This document shows positions 17,129 through 24,299 of a stretch of 64,000 nt of DNA, piece by piece; within the stretch, counting starts at the first letter, position 1; each line of letters starts with the position of its first letter. The position numbers and the translations under genes are program-made. This stretch comes from Kiritimatiellia bacterium (GTDB lineage: Bacteria > Verrucomicrobiota > Kiritimatiellia > UBA8416 > YA12-FULL-48-11). The stretch is taken from positions 1 to 64,000 of the forward strand of contig JAQUPZ010000013.1 in the NCBI GenBank assembly GCA_028716365.1, written 5' to 3'. The notes under the pieces are model-generated. The model ran no database searches. It was given only the letters and a program-made list of their open reading frames with translations, and was not told the DNA's origin.

Positions 17129-18607
17129 CTACTTCGCTCTCGCCAACTCCGCGAGCATCTCCAACAGCGCGGCAATGAGCCTGGTCGAGGCCTCGATCTC
17201 GACTTTGTTCGTGCCCAGCCAGGTCTCGTAGCCGCCAAGCTGGTGCTGCTTGGGCGTGGGTAGGTAGCCGTACGAGCCGCCGTTGGCCAGCTCGATCGTA
17301 CACGTCGGCTTCAGCGGGCTCTTGGCCTTGATCTCCAGCCCAGTCTCCGCGAACGTCTCGAAGGGGCTGGTGGCGATGCCCAAATCGCCGATCCGCAGGG
17401 CCTGGACGATCACCCGGATCGTCGCCGGGGCCTCCTGCTGCCGCATGATTCGCTGGGCGTACGTCCGCTCGTGTGGGAACTTGTCGGCCCGCTGGGGATC
17501 GGCCAGCATCTCCTTGGCATGGAGCAATTGCTCGGCTGTCGGCTTGCGCACGGCCAATTCCAGCTCGCGCTGGACCATGCCCACCGGCACCCAGTCGTGA
17601 TACTGGAGCTTCCGGCACTGGGCAAACACAGCCTGGGCGACGTCGTCGGCCACGTGCCGCAGTCTCGCATACGGCGGAAGATGCCCGGGCGGTTCGCTGT
17701 AGGTGTTGTCGACGTCGCCGCTGGTGCCGTTGGAGAGGATGCCAACGAACGGCGGATCGAGCCGGTCGGCCCCCAGCAGTTGCCGAATGCGATCGGCGAA
17801 CGCCCCGAAATAGTCGGCGGAGATGTCTTGCGAGGGGACCTCGCCCACGTAGTGCATTGAATAGTTGGCCAATAGGGCGATCGGCCGGCCGTCGGCCGCC
17901 TGAATCGAGAGGAACACGATCTCGGGGTCGACCGGCCCGGCAGGCTTGACCAGATCCCGCTGAACGTAGCACCCCTTCACCTGGTCTTGCCCGCCGAAGG
18001 GATTGGGCATCGACATGCCGGGCTTCGCGAAGCGGCGGCGGTTCGTCACCTGGCGTGGCTCGTCGGCCGCGCCCCAGCCGACGCGCACGGGCTCGAGGTT
18101 ATTGATCGCGCGCCGCACGCCGTCGGAAATCCGGCGCGCCACGAACTTCTGATAGTCGCTAAAATCCTTGTCCGGGGCCAGCGCGTTGCGCCATCCGGAG
18201 CTGGTTGCCGAATGGGTGTGCGTGGCGGCCGTGAGAACGTGGTCCGCCGGCAGGCCCGTGTACTCGTGGATCTGTCGCTTGGCCTCGTCGAAGACTTCGC
18301 GTGGGATGCCGACGCTATCGACCAGCACGATGGCGATCCGCGCGGCGCCGTCGTCGAGCACCAGGCAGCGGGCATGCAGTTCGTCGTGGACGCGCTTGGC
18401 CGGCGGCGTGTTCCAGTTGCCCACGATCGCCTCGCCCAGCCAAGGCGTGATGTTGCTGGTGGCCGCGCCGGCCCGCAGGACCTTCTTGCCCGCCTCCGCG
18501 GCGGGCTGATCGGCGCTATCCTTTGCCGGCGCGGCAATCACCACAGCCGCGCCGCACGGGACCAACAAGAGGACAAGCATCATCAGGATTGTTCGATTCA
18601 TGAGCAT
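17129..18607 (-). CDS. Neutral/alkaline ceramidase-like exported hydrolase, GC-rich
   Basis: From ATG 18607 (GGAGGG six bases upstream) the product has 492 residues, with a signal peptide (TILMMLVLLLVPCGAAVVIAA). Family features are the start LRAGAATSNITPWLG, the metal-binding ATHTHSATSS motif and the nucleophile-like loop SNGTSGDVDNTY. These match the neutral ceramidase N-terminal domain widely found in PVC bacteria, where the true substrate is often unknown. The C-terminal beta domain of full ceramidases seems missing. GC content by hand count of two lines is 63% and 77%, far above neighbouring genes, and long open frames appear in all registers. Recent transfer from a GC-rich relative is likely. 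Confidence 0.85.
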   Translation of the reverse strand: MLMNRTILMMLVLLLVPCGAAVVIAAPAKDSADQPAAEAGKKVLRAGAATSNITPWLGEAIVGNWNTPPAKRVHDELHARCLVLDDGAARIAIVLVDSVGIPREVFDEAKRQIHEYTGLPADHVLTAATHTHSATSSGWRNALAPDKDFSDYQKFVARRISDGVRRAINNLEPVRVGWGAADEPRQVTNRRRFAKPGMSMPNPFGGQDQVKGCYVQRDLVKPAGPVDPEIVFLSIQAADGRPIALLANYSMHYVGEVPSQDISADYFGAFADRIRQLLGADRLDPPFVGILSNGTSGDVDNTYSEPPGHLPPYARLRHVADDVAQAVFAQCRKLQYHDWVPVGMVQRELELAVRKPTAEQLLHAKEMLADPQRADKFPHERTYAQRIMRQQEAPATIRVIVQALRIGDLGIATSPFETFAETGLEIKAKSPLKPTCTIELANGGSYGYLPTPKQHQLGGYETWLGTNKVEIEASTRLIAALLEMLAELARAK

Positions 18608-18648
18608 CGCATTCCCTCCGTCGTTCTCAACGTGCCAATATCGGTTCG

Positions 18649-18668
18649 GATCCCCGGAATCTGGGATC
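18649..18668. other. Small hairpin upstream of the ceramidase-like gene
   Basis: GATCCC (18649-18654) pairs with GGGATC (18663-18668) over an eight-base loop, in the 144-base gap between the cysteine-rich gene and the ceramidase-like gene. It has no T-run, so it is not a classic terminator. Confidence 0.3.
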
Positions 18669-18751
18669 TCTCGGATTTCGCGCCGAAAACCGGAAGACGC
18701 AGGAATTCTCCGCTTCTCGATGCGACTGCGCTTCAATTCCGGCAACGCGAG

Positions 18752-19951
18752 TCATACCGTGAACCCGAACTCCTTGATAAGCAACTCTCTGCCTTTTACA
18801 TACGGTTGATAGGGTTCACCCTTTTCTGAATGATGTCCGCATCCTTCATCCCACACCGAGCCTTTGCAGGCGCCCTTTGCGACCGTACCACAAACAAGAT
18901 TCGAGTCTGGTATCTTCTCGAAGATTTTCTGGTACAACTCCCGGGCGTTCATGACGTCCCCATGAGCCATTCCCAGTTTCTGAAGTGTCCTGATGTCGAT
19001 CAACTGGTTTGGCAACCCGTCATAGCCCTTTACATGGAAACACCCCCTGGCTTTGTTCATGCTGGGACAGGGAGCACACATCATCCAGTCAGCTCCGTCC
19101 GCCATTTTTATTTTGGCATGGCGATTCTTGAGGATGAATTGAATCATCTCGGGGAGGTTATCTCCGTCATACGGTGGTCTCGCGCCGCTGCCATACTGAC
19201 ATACAGCGCACAAGAGCAGATGTGGCCGCATAGGTATGGCTTCCGCACGGTTCATCGCCTCAAGAGCCTTGCGTTTCTCTTCCATTCTCTCTTCCCTGGT
19301 CCGGGGGATGATAAGAACTCTGCTGGCTTTTGCCTTGGGCAAGTCGGTTTCGCTAAAATTGACCTGGCTGCCACAGTTCGGAACGGCATACTTGAGGCTT
19401 ATTTCCCGTCCCTTCTCGTAGAAGCCCGCCCTGGACTTGGGACAACTCTTCCATGCATTTGAAGTCTCCTCCCCCAGGTCGCAAATGCCGGATAAGCTCT
19501 CGATCCGGTCCCAGATGCGATGCAGGATTATCCGTGCTGTCAGCGTTGCTCCCGGATTCAGGTCAAGCCTCTGCAGTATTTCCAAGTCGAGTTTCCGGTT
19601 GAATCCCGGACCACCAGGCATGTCATCCGCGGGTCCCGGGTCCTGAAACGCGAAAATATCCCCGGCGTTACAGACTAGTGTGACCGGGATGTCCGGATTT
19701 TCCCGGATTGCCTTGATCCTCTCATCCCCCTCGCCGGCTCCTCCTTCCCCGATTGCACAGATAGCACAAAGGAGTTGGCGGGGCCTAACGGACACACCCC
19801 ATACGAGACCTTTGCCCTTGGTCAATTCACCCTTGTTTGCATCTGGCCCCGTTGATGCCGAACAAAGGCCTGTTGTTCCTAACGTCCCGATGCTTCCTAA
19901 CGCCGCGCTTGATATAAACTCCCGGCGACTCTGTTGTTCTCCACTTGTCAT
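18752..19951 (-). CDS. Tat-exported cysteine-rich protein with duplicated DUF1284-like domain
   Basis: The 399-residue product starts at ATG 19951 with GAGGG 8 bases upstream; a TTG two codons earlier is too close to that site. The Tat signal is QSRREFISSAALGSIG. Two repeats follow. The first begins VRPRQLLCAICAIGEGG (about residue 55). The second begins MRPHLLLCAVCQYGSGARPP (about 245) and continues to WMMCAPCPSMNKARGC. The pattern RPH-x-LLC...CAPCP fits DUF1284-type proteins, thought to bind a metal or Fe-S cluster. More Cys pairs occur near the end (LVCGTVAKGACKG, EGCGHH). Exported, duplicated versions are unusual. The function is unknown. Confidence 0.7.
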   Translation of the reverse strand: MTSGEQQSRREFISSAALGSIGTLGTTGLCSASTGPDANKGELTKGKGLVWGVSVRPRQLLCAICAIGEGGAGEGDERIKAIRENPDIPVTLVCNAGDIFAFQDPGPADDMPGGPGFNRKLDLEILQRLDLNPGATLTARIILHRIWDRIESLSGICDLGEETSNAWKSCPKSRAGFYEKGREISLKYAVPNCGSQVNFSETDLPKAKASRVLIIPRTREERMEEKRKALEAMNRAEAIPMRPHLLLCAVCQYGSGARPPYDGDNLPEMIQFILKNRHAKIKMADGADWMMCAPCPSMNKARGCFHVKGYDGLPNQLIDIRTLQKLGMAHGDVMNARELYQKIFEKIPDSNLVCGTVAKGACKGSVWDEGCGHHSEKGEPYQPYVKGRELLIKEFGFTV

Positions 19952-20035
19952 TGTCAATACCCTCGTTTTTGATTTCGTGACCTGCCGCCGAGTATGTGTC
20001 TATTAGAGATTTGGCACTGCCATCGGCCTTTAGTG

Positions 20036-20100
20036 TCAGGTTAGGTTATAAGAAATTGCTTTTTTGTCATAGGCACAAACCATAACCATTTTTGCCTTGT
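20036..20100 (-). repeat. Leader element copy C, with 17-codon upstream ORF
   Basis: The minus strand has AAGGCAAAAATGGTTATGGT and then GACAAAAAAGCAATTTCTTA. The upstream ORF (ATG 20089, TGA 20036) gives MVMVCAYDKKAISYNLT. Its core KKAISY matches the N-termini of the exported proteins starting at 22856 and 53739. Confidence 0.6.
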
Positions 20101-20129
20101 CCTGCCCGCCCCGCCTCCCGGCAGGCGGG
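20101..20129. repeat. REP-like palindrome, copy 1
   Basis: The stretch runs from CCTGCCCGCCCCGCCTCCCG to GGCAGGCGGG, with arms CCCGCC and GGCGGG. A related copy is at 31390-31420. Here it abuts the upstream end of leader element C. Confidence 0.6.
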
Positions 20130-20266
20130 TTTAGTAACGATAGGTGGATTAAAATTTAACTTTCACTAAACCTCAAGATATTCTTTCATTAAAATTCCAA
20201 AATTCATCCGGCAATTTATTGTCTTCCACTATCATTCAAATGGTATCTAACTTGTATTCCAACGGT

Positions 20267-20320
20267 AAAACGAATCAGTCTTGATGGTGTTCTTCTCTTT
20301 AAGGATACCGTTAGAGAAAA
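20267..20320 (+). repeat. Repeat 3, copy 2 (promoter-like)
   Basis: Begins AAAACGAATCAGTCTTGATG and contains TTCTTCTCTTTAAGGATA. TTGATG and GATACC with a 17-base spacer give a possible promoter. A strong ribosome site (GGAAGGAGTGAGC) and an ATG follow directly. Confidence 0.6.
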
Positions 20321-20333
20321 GGAAGGAGTGAGC

Positions 20334-20483
20334 ATGCGAAACAGTAAAATATCCGGCATAGCGGCTGTAATCGCCGGATTCCTTGTGCTGGTCCAGATAC
20401 GCGGAGAAGCCGGTATTCTCCTGGTATCAACTTGCTCTTGTCTGGGCAACGGCTTCAATCTCCACCTTGACGTCACGTGGTAG
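20334..20483 (+). pseudogene. Truncated gene start encoding only a signal peptide
   Basis: ATG at 20334 has a strong ribosome site, and the first 20 or so residues (MRNSKISGIAAVIAGFLVLV) form a signal peptide. After about 27 codons the frame runs into the 3' end of the opposing RidA gene and stops at 20483. This looks like a gene for an exported protein whose body was lost when the RidA segment came to lie here. Confidence 0.5.
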
Positions 20484-20909
20484 CCTGGCGACCTGGACTG
20501 CGGCCCGGGCCGGGAAAGGAGGCTTGAAAAATTCACCGTAAACAGCATTCATCTTACTGAAATCGTTCATATCCTGGAGGAAGACCGTGGTCTTTACCAC
20601 ATCGGTCAACGAAGCGCCGGCAGCCTCCAGAACGGCGCTGAGGTTCTGCAATACCTGGCGCGTTTGATCCTCGATCGTTCCCGTATTGAGCTCTCCCGTG
20701 GCCGGGACGAGAGGGATCTGACCTGAGGCAAAGATAAACCCGCCGGCGATGACCGCCTGAGAATAAGGGCCAATGGCCTTGGGCGCTTTTTCGGTTTTGA
20801 CTTCTTTTTTCATACTCGAACTCCTATCGTTTTTTTCTTGAGATATTCCCAAAGTTGGAAGAAACACGGACGCACAAGCCGCTAGACGCAACACTTCCCT
20901 CCGTTTCAT
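20427..20909 (-). CDS. ridA: RidA (YjgF/YER057c/UK114) family protein with export-type N-terminus
   Basis: RidA proteins deaminate reactive enamine/imine intermediates and are normally about 126 residues and cytoplasmic. Here the core ([24 protein letters not shown] to [22 protein letters not shown]) is complete, with the conserved Arg and Glu. A 30-residue extension ([21 protein letters not shown]) looks like a Tat or Sec leader. AAAGG supports ATG 20909. A second ATG at 20813 has an even better AGGAG seven bases upstream and would give the standard cytoplasmic form, so two products are possible. Confidence 0.88.
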   Translation of the reverse strand: MKRREVLRLAACASVFLPTLGISQEKNDRSSSMKKEVKTEKAPKAIGPYSQAVIAGGFIFASGQIPLVPATGELNTGTIEDQTRQVLQNLSAVLEAAGASLTDVVKTTVFLQDMNDFSKMNAVYGEFFKPPFPARAAVQVARLPRDVKVEIEAVAQTRAS

Positions 20910-20945
20910 CAAAATACCTTTCTGTCCATCAGAATAAACTGTTAC

Positions 20946-22856
20946 TTATTCCTTAAACCAGATTTCCAGCAGACGGCCGATAATCTGGCAACCGCGGGCG
21001 TTGGCGTGAACGGCATCGCCCATAAACCAGCCGTAGGTCTTCCCGCTGTTCTGGATATATTCCCACCACGGGCCGGTCATATCAAAAAAAGCGCATTTCT
21101 CCTCCGCCGCAACCTTCTGCATGTTATAACGGAAATTGCTTGTAGTCGTATCGATTTCGCGTGTGAACGTCTTGATATGCTCATCCCGTATCGCACCGAA
21201 TACTGGTGTCAACAACATGACTTCCGTATCCGGCTTCCGGGCGCGAACCTGTTTGATAACTGATCGAACTGCCTCGGCATCACCACGATTGGAGATTCCG
21301 CCGATCAGCAAAAGATCCGGATTATGCTTCAGAACGTAGTCCTGAACGCGATTATCTTCTTGATAGTATGTACAGCCGGTTGAACCTCTCAACGACGCAA
21401 TCTTGATGATCTTGCATTTCGGATAGTCCCGCATGAGAAGAAGTTCAAATGACGAACCGGACGTATTACCCATTATACTGTCACCAAGGAGAACCATGCG
21501 GAGCTCTCCGCCGTCGCGCAGTTTACTCATCGTCTTGGGAATATTTGCAAACCTGTCTTTCGGCGGCTTGTAAACAATCGGGTTCATAGCAGCATAAATC
21601 GCATCAATTCGTTCCAGGGTACTTTTCCCGGCAAAGGCGTCCTCGATGGTACCATTTAGCAGGAATCCTCCCATTCGCGCAGTTCCGGGTGAGGCGATCT
21701 TCAGAACGAGTTCATGTTCGGTGTTTTTATCCAGCCCTTTGACCAGCGAAACCGGACGCATCGTCGGACCGGTTACATCTTTGGTCACAACAAGTTTTCT
21801 GAACACAGTCCCGTCGACGGAATATTCATAATCCGCGCTATCCTTGTCGACAACATCGATAATACCGATTTCCGAGCCTTTGAATTTCAGGGTCAATGTA
21901 TCGCCGGTTTTATCGGAGACGAGCACATGACGGAAAGGACCGATAGGGCTTGCCTGTCCCGGCTTCCAACTGCCGGACTGTTTGACCTGCTGATCTTCGT
22001 AAGCAACGATACGGCCGTTGTCATCCGTCTTCGGGAACAGGGGTGCGGGCAGAACATACCGCTGGGGCTTTTCCGGAACGGGATAAGCAGCCAGCAGTTC
22101 GTCGATAAACTTCGAAACCGCTTCTGCATAAATTCTGGCTCCGGCATCGGTCGGATTGATTCCATCGGCAGAGAACTCCTTGAAAGAAATCTCCCCGGCA
22201 ATGATCTTACCCGCCGCGTACTTGGCCAGATTCAAACTGGGAATATTGTAATGATCGGCAATCTGTTCGCTGACATTGATATATTCGGGTACTTTGCCTG
22301 CCTTATACGCCTCAAGTATTTCCGGGGTCAGGGTATATACTAGAATTCTGCTGTGGGTAGCGCGATAGAGGGTTATCTGGCGTACAAGCCCTTCCAACGA
22401 CGTTTTGACCTGTTCAATATCCGCATTGCGATCATCTGCGGCAAAATCGAGGATCGCCAGATGGCCGCTACAGATGACTTCACCGAACACCGCCTGTCCC
22501 CGACTGCAACGGAACAGACCGAACCAGCTGCCGCCCGGCTGCATATGCCTGGTCTCAGGCATTGATGCTTCCGGAAAATACTTTTTAAATCCCTTTACCA
22601 TCTGCGCGGAATAACGCAGGTTCGCATCTTTTAGTCCGGTTCCGGCCAGAACAGAATTACCGATAAAGAACAGGTATTGATTCCCCGATGCATTTGTTTT
22701 AAAGAAGTACTGACTGTTGGGAATACCGCCGCGAACCTGATAATAATCCGTCGCTGCAGATATCCACGCCGCGCTGACGGTCAACAACAAAGACAATAAA
22801 CCGACTTGAATGGTACAATGAAAGGAAACTGCTTTTTTGATATGGGTTGAAATCAT
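20946..22856 (-). CDS. Exported protein with two SGNH/GDSL hydrolase domains
   Basis: The 636-residue protein has a signal peptide that starts within leader element D (MISTHIKKAVSFHC). Domain 1 (about 60-260) opens with FIGNSVLAGTG and ends with SADGINPTDAGARIYAEA, where the catalytic DxxH reads DGIN, so it may be inactive. A beta-rich linker (about 280-420) resembles the carbohydrate-esterase jelly-roll. Domain 2 (about 445-636) has MVLLGDSIMGNTSGS and GDAVHANARG with Asp-His kept, so it is probably active. The likely role is deacylation of polysaccharide. It lies 27 bases after the enolase-superfamily gene and may share its transcript. Confidence 0.85.
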   Translation of the reverse strand: MISTHIKKAVSFHCTIQVGLLSLLLTVSAAWISAATDYYQVRGGIPNSQYFFKTNASGNQYLFFIGNSVLAGTGLKDANLRYSAQMVKGFKKYFPEASMPETRHMQPGGSWFGLFRCSRGQAVFGEVICSGHLAILDFAADDRNADIEQVKTSLEGLVRQITLYRATHSRILVYTLTPEILEAYKAGKVPEYINVSEQIADHYNIPSLNLAKYAAGKIIAGEISFKEFSADGINPTDAGARIYAEAVSKFIDELLAAYPVPEKPQRYVLPAPLFPKTDDNGRIVAYEDQQVKQSGSWKPGQASPIGPFRHVLVSDKTGDTLTLKFKGSEIGIIDVVDKDSADYEYSVDGTVFRKLVVTKDVTGPTMRPVSLVKGLDKNTEHELVLKIASPGTARMGGFLLNGTIEDAFAGKSTLERIDAIYAAMNPIVYKPPKDRFANIPKTMSKLRDGGELRMVLLGDSIMGNTSGSSFELLLMRDYPKCKIIKIASLRGSTGCTYYQEDNRVQDYVLKHNPDLLLIGGISNRGDAEAVRSVIKQVRARKPDTEVMLLTPVFGAIRDEHIKTFTREIDTTTSNFRYNMQKVAAEEKCAFFDMTGPWWEYIQNSGKTYGWFMGDAVHANARGCQIIGRLLEIWFKE

Positions 22857-22875
22857 AACTATCTTACCTCGTTTT
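22820..22875 (-). repeat. Leader element copy D (encodes an N-terminus)
   Basis: Sense strand is minus. AACGAGGTAAGATAGTTATG, then ATATCAAAAAAGCAGTTTCC. The element supplies the ribosome site, start codon and first residues (MISTHIKKAVS) of the double SGNH protein. Confidence 0.65.
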
Positions 22876-22883
22876 TAAGTGCC

Positions 22884-24299
22884 CTACTCGCCGCAACTCA
22901 CAGCAGGAGCCGGTAATTCGCGGTGGATCTCATCCAAACGATAACCGAACCCGGGACCGCGTACACTTGACCAATCAACGCATCCCTCTCGACGAACATA
23001 CAGGCCGGGATGCACGGCCGCCTCGGCAGCCGATGCTTCCGGATAAAATTGCATCGCGTTGGTCTCCACGCCGGCGATTGTACCTACGTGAGCGGCAAGC
23101 AGGACGTGTGGAACCTGGGCAAGCATCGGGTTGGTCAAGTCCTGTACCATCAGGGTCATACCGTGGGCCTTTGCCCAGCAGGCGCTCAACAAAGCACCGG
23201 TCTGCGTCTTGCAGGTCTTCAAGGCCACGCCTGTCCAGCCCAGACGACGGCCTAACCGGACCAGGTGCCAATCGTGGGCACTTTCATCCATGAACAGGGG
23301 CTTGCGGGCCGAGACGCTGTGAACATCGATCTGGTTGGCTTCCAGGTCATATGGGAACGGCTGTTCTACATACAGGATCATGTCAAAAATCCGTGGCTCA
23401 TCCCGCTTCAGCCTATCAAGAATATCAGTCACATATACCGGATCGGTCACCGTGCAGTTGAAGTCGGTCGTCAGCCAATTGACGCCGTGTTCGACCGCAA
23501 TCCGGCCGACCTTGACCAATCGCTGGTAATCCCAAATCTGATTGTTGCCACGGAGCTTGACTTTAAGACATTTCAGACCGTCGCGGCGGATCCAGTCGGC
23601 CAGAAGAACCGGATAACCGTCATCCGGTTCTGTACCGGTCAGCTCCGAGTCATCCAGAGGATCCAGACCACCGACCAAGTGCCAGGCCAGTAATCGATGC
23701 GGCGGGTCTGCGACCAGATAGTCCGATGGATACTGACCGGCAAAGCTGACTTTCGCCCCTTCTGCCGGCTCGATGAATTGATCGAGCGTACGGTTTATGA
23801 ACTCGCGGTTGTACGTCTGGTAAACCGGTCGGTTGACAAGTTTTCCGAAGGCATCGTGTATCGCAATATCAAACAGCGAACAGCATACCAGGGCCGCCAG
23901 CCATGGCATCTGCTCGGAAGGATTCCCGCACCCGGAATTGATCTCTTTCAGCAGGCCCGGCAGAACATCCACCTGGAACGCGTGGCCAACTTCCATCGGA
24001 TGGCCTGACACGCTAAACTCTGTCCACGCTTTGGCCAGCATCACGCAGAATCGCTTGAGCGTTTCGTGTCGTCGCTCATAGGAAAGGCTGCTCGGCCAGA
24101 CCCACTGCACGCTTAAAGGCGTCTCGCCCCATCCATCGGCCGTCCGCCCCTGCACATCACTTACCTTCACGCATACCCTGGCACAGGTCACATACGTCAA
24201 CGTCTCCGGCCCGAACTTCAGCGGAACGCGAGTCTGTACCGGGATGAAATAGAGCGTCGCAGCGATCGGGCGTATGTCGGTGGATTTTGCAGTTTTCAC
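22884..24299 (-). CDS. Enolase-superfamily enzyme (mandelate racemase/MLE-like)
   Basis: The 471-residue protein starts with GTG overlapping the MFS stop codon (GTGA), with GGAGG upstream. The enolase-superfamily pattern is present: acid/base Lys pair LKVKLRG, then metal ligands in WLTTDFNCTV, LYVEQPFPYD and LFMDESAHDW, followed by VALKTCKTQTGALLSACWAK. Members dehydrate or epimerise sugar acids, or isomerise related acids. The coupled transporter suggests a sugar acid or derived metabolite taken up by the cell. It is longer than usual (about 370-420), with an extended N-terminal capping domain. Confidence 0.85.
   Translation of the reverse strand: MKTAKSTDIRPIAATLYFIPVQTRVPLKFGPETLTYVTCARVCVKVSDVQGRTADGWGETPLSVQWVWPSSLSYERRHETLKRFCVMLAKAWTEFSVSGHPMEVGHAFQVDVLPGLLKEINSGCGNPSEQMPWLAALVCCSLFDIAIHDAFGKLVNRPVYQTYNREFINRTLDQFIEPAEGAKVSFAGQYPSDYLVADPPHRLLAWHLVGGLDPLDDSELTGTEPDDGYPVLLADWIRRDGLKCLKVKLRGNNQIWDYQRLVKVGRIAVEHGVNWLTTDFNCTVTDPVYVTDILDRLKRDEPRIFDMILYVEQPFPYDLEANQIDVHSVSARKPLFMDESAHDWHLVRLGRRLGWTGVALKTCKTQTGALLSACWAKAHGMTLMVQDLTNPMLAQVPHVLLAAHVGTIAGVETNAMQFYPEASAAEAAVHPGLYVRREGCVDWSSVRGPGFGYRLDEIHRELPAPAVSCGE

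Larger units (their letters stand above)
19958..20333. other. Divergent intergenic region with two repeat types and a REP-like palindrome
   Basis: From left to right it holds the leader of the cysteine-rich gene, leader element copy C, a REP-like palindrome, an AT-rich stretch without recognisable features (20130-20266) and repeat 3 copy 2, which leads into a truncated plus-strand ORF. The order matches 15602-15991. Confidence 0.6.

Noticed and set aside
17070-17972. Long open frame of 300 codons on the minus strand overlapping the ceramidase-like gene
   Set aside because: It lies in another register of a GC-rich gene, has Arg/Ala/Pro-rich composition and lacks any family motif. The ceramidase frame has clear motifs and a good start.
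18830-19462. Plus-strand open frame of 210 codons
   Set aside because: Antisense to the Tat-exported cysteine-rich gene; no ribosome site and no recognisable domain.
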